Shown here piece after piece: positions 1 to 5,423 of a stretch of DNA of 5,423 nt. The translations under genes were made by a program, and so were the position numbers. Every line of letters starts with the position of its first letter. Position 1 is the stretch's first letter. The notes beneath the pieces are model-generated. The model was not told the origin of the DNA. It searched no databases and was given only the letters and a program-made list of their open reading frames with translations. The DNA is from Deltaproteobacteria bacterium. Its GTDB lineage: Bacteria > Desulfobacterota > DSM-4660 > Desulfatiglandales > Desulfatiglandaceae. The stretch lies in the NCBI GenBank assembly GCA_019314425.1, contig JAFCZI010000180.1:1-5423 (forward strand), given 5' to 3'.

Positions 1-777
1 ATCCGCCTCTGTTTTCAGGACATCCGGCGACAGATCCGTCTCCACATGGATCGCGGGTTTAATGGTGTGCCGGATCAACGGCAGTGTCTGCCCTATGAAA
101 TCATTCAGAGATATGGCTTTGGGATTGTATTTTCCTCCCCGGGCATAGGCCAATAACTGGTTGGTCAGGTGGGCCATCCGATGGGCGGATTGCTTCATTG
201 CCTTGAGATAATCCATTATCTTTTCATTGTCTGAGAACTCCATCTCAAGCAGATCCGCACGGCCCGTGATGGCGGTTAAGGCATTGTTGAACTGGTGTGC
301 AATGCCGCTGGCCAAGGTGGCGATAGCCGCCACTTTTTTGGCTTGCTGCAGTTGGGCCTGGAGCCTTTTTGTCTCCTCCTCGGCCTGCCGCATTTTGGCT
401 TTCCATTCTCTTTCATAAATGGCCTTGCGGATGATCCGGGGAATGATTTCAAAGAAATCGACCGTTTTGGCCACATAGTCAAAAGCGCCAAGTTTCATTG
501 CCTTTACAGCAAGGCGTTCATCGCCATGGCCGGTAACCATAATCACTGGGATATCTATTTTGCGCTTTTTCAATTCTTCCAGAAGGTCAATGCCCGTTGT
601 GCCGGCGAGGACATAATCAGAGATGATTATGTCCCTGACTGTCTCTTCCAGTTTCTTGAGACAGCGTCCAGCCTTTTCACACTGGTCCACCACGGCATCG
701 GGGAACTCCTTTTTGATGGCATGTTCCATGAGTTCGAAGTGGTCTTTTTCGTCCTCGATGATCATTATTTTCAGCAT
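1..777 (-). CDS. Receiver-histidine kinase hybrid (REC-HisKA), 3' end beyond window
   Basis: Read on the minus strand, an open frame runs from ATG at 777-775 to the window edge (259 codons, no stop); the ATP-binding domain must lie outside. Residues 1-120 form a receiver domain: acidic pocket E8/D9, phosphoacceptor D54 (ISDYVLAGTTGIDLL), switch T82 (IMVTGHGDE) and K104 (DYVAKT). The usual K-P is K-T here. Residues about 121-148 are a charged, Gln-rich helical linker (EREWKAKMRQAEEETKRLQ), probably coiled coil. The HisKA dimerisation domain follows, with phosphoacceptor H161 in SGIAHQFNNALTAITG and the second helix ending LTNQLLAYAR. No membrane segment is visible, so it is probably cytoplasmic and may receive phosphate from another kinase. 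An in-frame stop (complement of 802-804) lies nine codons upstream, and GGGAGG (complement of 790-795) lies about 12 nt before the ATG, so the start is well bounded. It diverges from the gene at 1010. Family call firm; partner and output unknown. Confidence 0.93.
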   Translation of the reverse strand, partial: MLKIMIIEDEKDHFELMEHAIKKEFPDAVVDQCEKAGRCLKKLEETVRDIIISDYVLAGTTGIDLLEELKKRKIDIPVIMVTGHGDERLAVKAMKLGAFDYVAKTVDFFEIIPRIIRKAIYEREWKAKMRQAEEETKRLQAQLQQAKKVAAIATLASGIAHQFNNALTAITGRADLLEMEFSDNEKIMDYLKAMKQSAHRMAHLTNQLLAYARGGKYNPKAISLNDFIGQTLPLIRHTIKPAIHVETDLSPDVLKTEAD

Positions 778-1009
778 ATCCGGGGCGATCCTCCCTGAAA
801 ATTACGTTTGACTTTTTTAAGCCGCTTGCCTATTTTAAACTTTAACTTTGGATGGATAACTCACAACGGGACTAAGAATTTTATCATATTGGTTGATAAA
901 TGAACAACTATAAAATACACGTGTGAAAATTCGTGCGCATCCCGTTGAATGAAGACAACCCTGAGCCTGTGAACGGCTATAAAAACGAGAAAGGAGACAG
1001 AAGAAAAAG
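778..1009. promoter_or_regulatory. Divergent intergenic region with candidate promoter elements
   Basis: This 232-bp A+T-richer gap must carry the promoters for both the leftward kinase and the rightward regulator. Rightward candidates are TTGGTT at 889-894 and TAAAAT at 911-916 (16-bp spacer), or TTGATA at 893-898 with a weak -10; none is a strong consensus. Leftward, TATGAT followed by AAAAT is present on the complement around 878-888 but has no good -35. Two symmetric elements sit here. ACACGTGT at 917-924 is a perfect 8-bp palindrome next to the candidate -10. CAACGGGA at 864-871 is matched by its inverse TCCCGTTG at 940-947. Either could be an operator, but both are short enough to occur by chance. 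No regulator gene of a DNA-binding type is in the window to pair with them. Confidence 0.3.
991..996 (+). promoter_or_regulatory. Ribosome binding site for the response regulator
   Basis: AAGGAG is a strong Shine-Dalgarno match, but it lies 13 nt before the ATG at 1010, longer than the usual 5-9 nt. The intervening stretch is purine-rich (ACAGAAGAAAAAG). No other in-frame start lies closer, and the receiver fold needs its first strand (IDVLLVEDN) near the N terminus, so ATG 1010 is still the best start. Confidence 0.6.
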
Positions 1010-1456
1010 ATGCAAGGAAAACCCATAGATGTTTTATTGGTGGAGGACAACCCGGATCATGCGGAATTGACCATGAAGGCGCTCAAGCAAAACAATGTCT
1101 TAAACGAGGTTCATTGGGCAAAAGACGGCCGGGAGGCCCTCGATTTTATGTATCATCTCGGCAAATACGCCGACGAGAAAACATCCCCCCGTCCCGGCCT
1201 GATCCTTCTGGATATCAGGCTTCCCAAAGTGGACGGCCTTGAGGTGCTCAAACAGCTTAAGGATGACCCTCAGTTTAAATCGATCCCCATTATCATGCTG
1301 ACCACATCCGACAGGGATGAAGAGATCGCAAAAAGTTATGCGGGCGGCGCCAACAGCTATGTGGTCAAACCCATGGACTTTGAAGATTTCATGAAAAAGG
1401 TCAAGGAGTTAAATCTTTACTGGACCCTTACCAACAACCTGCCTGGAGAGTGGTAA
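1010..1456 (+). CDS. Single-domain response regulator, Rcp1/CheY-like
   Basis: A 148-residue protein that is one receiver domain with no output domain. Visible landmarks are the acidic pocket E12/D13 (VLLVEDNPDHAEL), phosphoacceptor D68 (LILLDIRLPKVDGLEVL), switch residue T98 (IIMLTTSDRDEEI) and K120 followed by P121 (SYVVKPMDF). The insertion after helix 2 (LDFMYHLGKYADEKTSPRP), the phrase LLDIRLPK.DG and the LTTS switch are typical of the Rcp1 group, the regulators that pair with cyanobacterial phytochrome kinases and with many PAS-type sensor kinases. The next gene is a histidine kinase whose H-box region resembles that same kinase class, so the two are very probably a cognate pair in one transcript. 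With no output domain, the phosphorylated form must act by protein contact or as an intermediate in a relay. I give no gene symbol because phytochrome is not involved here. Confidence 0.95.
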   Translation: MQGKPIDVLLVEDNPDHAELTMKALKQNNVLNEVHWAKDGREALDFMYHLGKYADEKTSPRPGLILLDIRLPKVDGLEVLKQLKDDPQFKSIPIIMLTTSDRDEEIAKSYAGGANSYVVKPMDFEDFMKKVKELNLYWTLTNNLPGEW

Positions 1457-1491
1457 GGGATGCCCGATTTGCAAAGGATGGGATTTTTTTT

Positions 1492-3885
1492 ATGAAAAGA
1501 ATCGCCGCAACCATATTACTGGCAGTTCTGCTCTTTGGGCTGATCGGTTTTATCGCCTACAAGAGCTACCTTCGGGTGGAAGCCGATATGGAAAACCGGT
1601 TCAACGCGAGCCAGTGGGTCCTGGCAAAACATATCGGTTACGGCATAGCGCAGGCAATAGACGAGACAAAGGTGGAAATGATGATCATCGCCATGCTTCC
1701 ATCCATACAAAAAGGCGATGATGGATGCTCGGTCGAGATGGAAGAGGTCTATAATAACCTGAGAGGGAGAATAGCGTTTTTGTACCGCCTGAACAGGGAG
1801 GGTGAAGTGACCCACTGTTTTCCGGAAAATGCTGCTGAACAGATAAAAGATAAAGATTCCGGTTGCAATGTTTGCATCACCGCGCCGATTCCGGGCAATG
1901 GGAGGTCTGCCGGAGTCATTGGGGCCCGCATCGAGCTTTCGCATCTGATTTATAAAGAAACCGAATCGGGGATGATGCAGACCGGAAAGACCGGCTATGT
2001 TTGGATAATTGATGATCAGGGTCGGTTTATCATCCATCCCGAAGATGAATTTGTGGGGCGGGACGCCTTTATTGTCAGAAAGGAGAGAGCGCCTGATATT
2101 TCTTTTGAAGCCGTAAACAGGATTATGCGGGAAAAGATGATGAGAGGAAAAAACGGGACGGACGTCTATGTTTCCGGCTGGCATCGGGAACAGCGGGGAA
2201 AAATAAAAAAGCTCATTGCCTATGCCCCTTTCCGTATAAAAGACAAGCAATATTCGGTGGCCCTGGTCACGCCCGCTTCGGGGGTGATCTCTTTAATCCA
2301 AAAAAATTTCCGGCATACCCTCCTTTTAGTGGGCGGCATTATCCTGGCAGGGCTTTTTGCGCTTCTAATGGTCTTGAACCTTGATCGGCGGCGTATGAAA
2401 CACCTGGAACGGGGAAAAGTGCTGGCAAAAGAAATCGAGGAATCGAGGGACTATCTTCAGAATCTCCTGGAGAGCGCCGATGATCTTATTTACACCGTTG
2501 ATATAACCGGTAATTTTACCTATCTCAATTCGAGGATCGAGGATTACGGATACCGCGCCGGCGAGCTTATGGGAAAACCTTTCCTGACCATCCTGACCAA
2601 AAAGCACCATGGCGAAAGGTTTAAAAAGACTATCCGGGAAAAGGTTCGGCGGGCTTACGAAGTGGAGCTGAAAACAAGGGATGGTGTAATCAGGGTCTGT
2701 CGTGTCAGCACCTCTCCCCTGATGGATCAAGCGGGCGTAGTCACCGGCCTTCTTGCCACGGTCAGGGACATTACCGAGCGTGAACAGGTAAAGGCGGAGA
2801 TCATACGCCTCAAAGAATACAACGAAAAGATCGTGGCTGGCATACCCTCTTCCCTGCTGGTTCTGGACAGAGACCTGAACATCAAATCGGCCAACCGGGC
2901 TTACAGGGAGACAAGGGGAATCGGGGATGAAGATGTGGTGGGGGAAAATATCAAAGAGGTATTCCTCGGCGATCTCCTGAAAGAAGGGGGTCTCCTTGAG
3001 ATACTTGAAGATGTGATGGCGACCCGGGAGACGCGCCGTCTCTATGAGGTAAAGCACGCCTCCCCGGATCACCCGGAGAAAATCCTGAACATTACGGTAA
3101 GTGGTCTCCATCGTACATCAGAAGAAGCGACCCTCATTCTCGTCATTGAAGATATCACGGAGAGGGCGGAGCTGCGGGAAGGGATCCGGGAAAAGAACAA
3201 GGAGCTTGAGAACTTCGTTTACATTGTATCCCACGATTTGAAATCGCCTATCGTCTCCATGCAGGGATTTTCATCCATGCTGCTGAATGAATATGGCGAA
3301 AAACTGGGAGATGAGGGCACAAGATACATCGAGCGGATCAGGGCCAATGCCTCCCGCATGGGAGTCCTGATATCCGATCTTCTGGCGCTATCCCGGGTCG
3401 GCCGGGTTGTCGGCGCGTTTAAGGATGTTTCATCCCTTGGCATCGTAAACAGGGTCTGCGGAAGTCTTGAATCGCGCATGGCGGAACGCGGGATAGCGGT
3501 CTCCATAAGCGATGACCTTCCTCTTGTACACTGTGATAGCGCCCGGATTTACCAGGTCTTTGAAAATCTGCTTACAAACGCCGTCAAATTTACCGGGGTT
3601 GCTGAAAAACCCGTCATCGAGATCAGACATGAGGATAAAGGGGACTTTCATCAATTCTGCGTAAAGGACAACGGCATCGGCGTTGATAAAGAATACCACC
3701 GGAAGATATTCGAGATATTCCAGAGACTCAACGAGATAGAGGATGCGGAAGGCACGGGTATCGGGCTTGTTATTGTCGAAAGGATTGTAAACAACCACGG
3801 TGGAAAGGTCTGGGTGGAATCGGAGAAAGGGATGGGGGCGGCGTTTTACTTTACCCTGCCCGGACAGCGCGGCCATGTGGGATGA
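1492..3885 (+). CDS. Membrane sensor histidine kinase: Cache, two PAS, HisKA, HATPase
   Basis: A 797-residue kinase from ATG 1492. The same frame also opens at GTG 1450, overlapping the upstream gene by 7 nt. I prefer ATG 1492 because it places KR directly before the first membrane helix (about 5-25). Residues about 26-274 are periplasmic and end in a Cache-type segment (GKTGYVWIIDDQGRFIIHP, 165-183). The second membrane helix is about 276-298. PAS 1 spans about 318-432, ending DITEREQ; PAS 2 spans about 440-560, ending DITERAE. The phosphoacceptor is H581 in FVYIVSHDLKSPI, of the Cph1-like kinase type. The ATPase shows the N box with N696 (NLLTNAVKF), G1 D726-G730 (DNGIGV), F box KIFEIF (738-743) and G2 GTGIGL (754-759). 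All catalytic motifs are intact. It lacks a receiver of its own, so the adjacent single-domain regulator is the obvious target. The ligand is unknown. Four cysteines (79, 109, 125, 128) lie in the periplasmic part. Confidence 0.95.
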   Translation: MKRIAATILLAVLLFGLIGFIAYKSYLRVEADMENRFNASQWVLAKHIGYGIAQAIDETKVEMMIIAMLPSIQKGDDGCSVEMEEVYNNLRGRIAFLYRLNREGEVTHCFPENAAEQIKDKDSGCNVCITAPIPGNGRSAGVIGARIELSHLIYKETESGMMQTGKTGYVWIIDDQGRFIIHPEDEFVGRDAFIVRKERAPDISFEAVNRIMREKMMRGKNGTDVYVSGWHREQRGKIKKLIAYAPFRIKDKQYSVALVTPASGVISLIQKNFRHTLLLVGGIILAGLFALLMVLNLDRRRMKHLERGKVLAKEIEESRDYLQNLLESADDLIYTVDITGNFTYLNSRIEDYGYRAGELMGKPFLTILTKKHHGERFKKTIREKVRRAYEVELKTRDGVIRVCRVSTSPLMDQAGVVTGLLATVRDITEREQVKAEIIRLKEYNEKIVAGIPSSLLVLDRDLNIKSANRAYRETRGIGDEDVVGENIKEVFLGDLLKEGGLLEILEDVMATRETRRLYEVKHASPDHPEKILNITVSGLHRTSEEATLILVIEDITERAELREGIREKNKELENFVYIVSHDLKSPIVSMQGFSSMLLNEYGEKLGDEGTRYIERIRANASRMGVLISDLLALSRVGRVVGAFKDVSSLGIVNRVCGSLESRMAERGIAVSISDDLPLVHCDSARIYQVFENLLTNAVKFTGVAEKPVIEIRHEDKGDFHQFCVKDNGIGVDKEYHRKIFEIFQRLNEIEDAEGTGIGLVIVERIVNNHGGKVWVESEKGMGAAFYFTLPGQRGHVG

Positions 3886-4061
3886 CGATTTTCCGGGTGG
3901 CTTGACCCTTTATGGCGTGGAATTCCAGTACCTGCATGAATAATGATTTAGTTGAAACATGCCCCTAACGTGACGTGGCTGAGCCGCAGGTTTAAGGTTT
4001 AAGGGTTTTTCAGCCAATGAACTTCTTGCTTTTTGTGATGATTGAGTATCAAGTCATTTGA
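3886..4061. other. Gene-free spacer after the kinase
   Basis: I see no convincing gene, RNA or clear intrinsic terminator in this stretch. Open frames are trivial: 7 codons from the ATG at 3882, and 14 codons from the ATG at 4017. A short tandem repeat of AGGTTTA (two and a half copies, 3988-4005) is present. A weak stem could form between GGCTGA (3977-3982) and TCAGCC (4010-4015), with a 27-nt loop and no following T run. The kinase transcript must end here or read on into the repeat complex to the right. Confidence 0.5.
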
Positions 4062-4090
4062 ACGGCGCTATGGTGGCGCCGTAAAAAGTC
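4062..4090. repeat. Hairpin and outlying arm of the repeat family
   Basis: ACGGCGC (4062-4068) and GCGCCGT (4076-4082) form a perfect 7-bp stem with a 7-nt loop. The right part continues as TGGCGCCGTAAAAAGTC (4074-4090). This is an exact 17-bp inverse of GACTTTTTACGGCGCCA at 4214-4230, and also of the copy at 5281-5297. It is therefore a third arm of the same family, lying outside the main palindrome. It could be the remnant of a neighbouring copy. The hairpin is followed by an A run rather than a T run on the plus strand, so it does not look like a rightward intrinsic terminator. Confidence 0.7.
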
Positions 4091-4105
4091 ACGAATTGAT
4101 CTACA

Positions 4106-4232
4106 GATGGCGTTGTAAAAAGTTCCATATACAAGGCGTAGTGGTTTTTCAGGATCGTAGACATACATGTAGTATGTTGAGATTCTGAAAAATCACTGCA
4201 ACGCAGTAGATGGGACTTTTTACGGCGCCATC
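4106..4232. repeat. 127-bp imperfect palindromic repeat element
   Basis: The left arm begins GATGGCGTTGTAAAAAGTTC and the right end is its near-inverse, closing TTTTTACGGCGCCATC. The first 23 bases of the two arms match at 20 positions. Pairing continues inward with small indels (GTGGTTTTTCAG against CTGAAAAATCAC) to an apex around ACATACATGTAGTATGT (4161-4177). The whole unit could fold into a long cruciform or RNA hairpin. It codes for nothing recognisable and is the size of a REP-like or miniature inverted-repeat element. Similar GGCGCCGTAAAAAGTC units are, from memory, dispersed in sulfate-reducer genomes; I have not verified this. Its right half recurs at 5256-5301. Confidence 0.85.
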
Positions 4233-4234
4233 AA
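4189..4234 (+). repeat. Direct repeat copy 1 (right half of the palindrome)
   Basis: This 46-bp segment starts AAAATCACTGCAACGCAG and ends TTTTTACGGCGCCATCAA. It matches 5256-5301 at 44 of 46 positions; the differences are C/T and T/C inside the small CTGCAACGCAG / CTGCAATGCAG stem. Copy 1 is part of the full palindrome, whereas copy 2 stands alone. The start-to-start distance is 1,067 bp, and the glycosyltransferase gene lies between the copies. Confidence 0.93.
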
Positions 4235-4255
4235 ACCTTTTTTCGATATGTAATC

Positions 4256-4262
4256 GAAGGGG
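4256..4262 (+). promoter_or_regulatory. Ribosome binding site deciding the GTG 4270 start
   Basis: GAAGGGG sits 7 nt before GTG 4270, an ideal spacing. The in-frame ATG at 4210 lies inside the repeat and is preceded by GCAGTAG with no convincing site. The ATG at 4282 would also be possible but has a poorer spacing (GGAG 4264-4267 lies 14 nt away) and would cut the first beta strand. Confidence 0.65.
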
Positions 4263-4269
4263 CGGAGAT

Positions 4270-5247
4270 GTGGATATTTTAATGATAACCGAAAACGATC
4301 CCGCCGGTATGGGTATTGCGTTTACCCACGCCATCAACAGACACTCAAAACACACGTGTCGACTGATTACGACGGCTATCCGGTACAACTTTGACTTTGA
4401 GAAGGACTTGCACATCCCCGACATTTTAACGCAGATTACGACTGATGCCACAGATTCCGCAGGGTTTGACGAAATCGAGCAGTTATTGAGAGATGCGGAT
4501 ATCATCCACTTTCACATGCTCGCAGATGACAGCATCTCACTCGGCCCCATCAAGGTTAAGGATTACCTCCCGGGTAAAACCATTCTCCACCACCATCACG
4601 GTCACCCCGATTTCCGCGCTCATCCGGAAAAATATCGGCAGAAGTATCGCCGCTTAAAAAGAAAGGTCCTGGTCAGCACCCCCGACCTCCTCCAGCTTAT
4701 GCCCGGCGCCGTATGGCAACCCAATCTGGTCCCGGTTGACGCGCCACCGTACCTGCCCTTTAAAGGTGGCGAAAACGGAAAGGTTCGAATCTGCCAGGCC
4801 CCGACCCGAAAGGACCTTAAAAACACGACTGAATTTGAAACCCTCATGACTTTACTGGAACGAAAATATGGAAACGTCGAAGGGGTCGTCATCGAAAATA
4901 CGCTCCATGAGGAATGCCTCAGAATAAAGCAGGCGTGTGATATTCATTTCGATCATATGCAGGGGTACTATGGCGTTTCCTCTTTGGAATCCCTTAGTCA
5001 GGGGAAGCCGGTCATTGCGGGGATGGATGAATGGAATACACGTTGCATCAAGGAGTTTACAGGAGCGGACAAGATTCCCTGGGTCGTCGCAAAAAACCGG
5101 GATGAACTTCAAGACCGGCTCGAAGAGTTGATTGAGAATAGTGATCACAGGAAAAACACCGGCGCCCGGGGCCGCCACTTTATGGAAAAATACTGGACCG
5201 AACAACATGCCCTGGAAATTCTCATGGAGACATATAACGCTCTGTAA
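4270..5247 (+). CDS. GT-B fold glycosyltransferase-like protein (GT4-type)
   Basis: From GTG 4270 the product is 325 residues; the frame is open from ATG 4210 (345), but the extra 20 codons come largely from the repeat. The N terminus VDILMITENDPAGMGIAF is a typical first strand and glycine turn of a GT-B glycosyltransferase. ADIIHFHM (76-83) and the strand with the His-rich KTILHHHHGHPD (103-114) fit the N-terminal Rossmann half. The C-terminal half has ACDIHFDHMQGYYGVSSLE (222-240) followed by SLSQGKPVIAG (241-251), the donor-binding loop of GT4-like enzymes. The second Glu of the E-x7-E motif is present (E240), but the first position is Gly (G232). No membrane helix or signal peptide is seen, so it is probably cytoplasmic or membrane-associated and may transfer a sugar from a nucleotide donor during surface-glycan assembly. 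Donor and acceptor cannot be read. It is slightly short for the family. The repeat lies on both sides. Confidence 0.82.
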   Translation: MDILMITENDPAGMGIAFTHAINRHSKHTCRLITTAIRYNFDFEKDLHIPDILTQITTDATDSAGFDEIEQLLRDADIIHFHMLADDSISLGPIKVKDYLPGKTILHHHHGHPDFRAHPEKYRQKYRRLKRKVLVSTPDLLQLMPGAVWQPNLVPVDAPPYLPFKGGENGKVRICQAPTRKDLKNTTEFETLMTLLERKYGNVEGVVIENTLHEECLRIKQACDIHFDHMQGYYGVSSLESLSQGKPVIAGMDEWNTRCIKEFTGADKIPWVVAKNRDELQDRLEELIENSDHRKNTGARGRHFMEKYWTEQHALEILMETYNAL

Positions 5248-5255
5248 TCAGCGTT

Positions 5256-5301
5256 AAAATCACTGCAATGCAGCAGATGGGACTTTTTACGGCGCCATCA
5301 A
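5256..5301 (+). repeat. Direct repeat copy 2 (isolated half-element)
   Basis: This is the near-identical partner of 4189-4234, beginning 8 bp after the glycosyltransferase stop codon. No left palindrome arm precedes it. It contains the perfect small palindrome CTGCAATGCAG and ends 9 bp before the ATG at 5311. Its last bases contribute AAGG (5300-5303), a plausible ribosome binding site 7 nt from that ATG. As in copy 1, an ATG inside the repeat (5277) would encode MGLFTAPS; here that frame stops at 5346-5348. Confidence 0.92.
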
Positions 5302-5310
5302 GGTTGAACT

Positions 5311-5423
5311 ATGAAACGATTACTTTATATTGCCGAATATTTATTTAAGATGAGCTTTCTTCCCTGAGACAAGGGGGAACGGTGGAGCTCTTTTCAGAGA
5401 GGGGGATTACCGTGTCGCTTTGG
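5311..5423 (+). pseudogene. Start of a second glycosyltransferase-like gene, apparently frameshifted, cut by window edge
   Basis: ATG 5311, with AAGG 7 nt upstream, opens as MKRLLYIAEYLFK, a typical GT-B first strand, but stops after 18 codons at TGA 5365-5367. From 5349 another frame stays open to the edge for 25 codons: DELSSLRQGGTVELF, then SERGITVSLW. That resembles the helix-strand that follows in GT4 enzymes (a pattern like E-I-x-x-L-R-x-x-G-x-V-x-x-F-S). One extra A in the run at 5347-5348 would join the two parts as LFKDELSSLR. The third frame is also open from 5354 (AFFPETRGNGGAL), so the reading is not certain. It may be a real mutation, a sequencing error, or a gene starting later, for example GTG 5382 with AGGGGG 4 nt upstream. 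Too little is visible for a function. Confidence 0.38.

Noticed and set aside
295..798. 167-codon open frame on the plus strand
   Set aside because: It lies wholly antisense to the REC-HisKA gene, whose minus-strand reading shows all receiver and H-box motifs; the plus-strand product has no recognisable domain.
1864..1878. c-type heme attachment site in the kinase sensor domain
   Set aside because: The sequence is CNVCI; the required His after the second Cys is missing.
1516..2250. 244-codon open frame on the minus strand
   Set aside because: It is antisense to the kinase's Cache region and has no domain signal; the plus-strand frame is clearly the real one.
2365..3111. 248-codon open frame on the minus strand
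   Set aside because: It is antisense to the PAS region of the kinase and its product looks like no known family; it is a by-product of codon use on the other strand.
3988..4005. Telomere-like or regulatory iteron array (AGGTTTA units)
   Set aside because: Only two and a half copies are present and no replication gene is nearby; it is probably chance.
4017..4061. Hydrophobic 14-codon frame (MNFLLFVMIEYQVI)
   Set aside because: It is too short, has a weak ribosome site (AAGGG 11 nt away), and nothing supports translation.
4062..4082. Rho-independent terminator at the 7-bp G+C-rich hairpin
   Set aside because: On the plus strand the stem is followed by AAAAAG, not a T run, and on the minus strand no T run follows either.
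4149..4505. 118-codon minus-strand frame over the repeat and glycosyltransferase start
   Set aside because: Its product shows no family resemblance, and it overlaps a better supported plus-strand gene.
4062..5301. CRISPR array or integron-type array
   Set aside because: There are only two direct repeats about 1 kb apart around a gene, with no regular spacers, cas gene or integrase.

Overview
The window suggests a Gram-negative, signalling-rich bacterium of moderate G+C, most likely in the Desulfobacterota (old Deltaproteobacteria, Desulfobacterales-like). This is inference. It rests on the H-box style AHQFNNALTAI in the leftward kinase, the large stand-alone sensor kinases, and a dispersed repeat with a GGCGCCGTAAAAAGTC core. 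From memory, both traits resemble sulfate-reducer genomes. No marker gene is present to fix the taxonomy.

Layout. Positions 1-777 (minus strand) hold the N-terminal 259 codons of a receiver-histidine kinase hybrid that runs off the left edge. A 232-bp divergent intergenic region (778-1009) separates it from a rightward two-gene unit. That unit is a single-domain response regulator of the Rcp1/CheY-like type (1010-1456), followed at once by a membrane sensor kinase (1492-3885) with TM-Cache-TM-PAS-PAS-HisKA-HATPase architecture. Positions 3886-4269 have no gene. Their right half is a repeat complex: a 127-bp imperfect palindrome plus one extra outlying arm. A short GT-B glycosyltransferase-like gene follows (preferred start GTG 4270, end 5247). 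A second copy of the right half of the repeat (5256-5301) comes next, and then the start of another probable glycosyltransferase gene (5311 to the edge) that appears frameshifted.

How the genes may work together. The membrane kinase probably senses a periplasmic signal through its Cache domain and phosphorylates the adjacent receiver-only protein, which has no output domain and so must act through a partner. The divergent REC-HisKA protein could be that partner or part of a branched phosphorelay, but nothing in the sequence proves it. The glycosyltransferase genes to the right look like the edge of a separate surface-glycan locus and need not be linked to the signalling genes.

The most unusual feature is the repeat. 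The same 46-bp half-element (44/46 identical) lies just upstream of two successive glycosyltransferase-like genes and brackets the first. It also supplies a false upstream start codon for that gene. I saw no CRISPR array, tRNA, rRNA, transposase or recognisable defence system.
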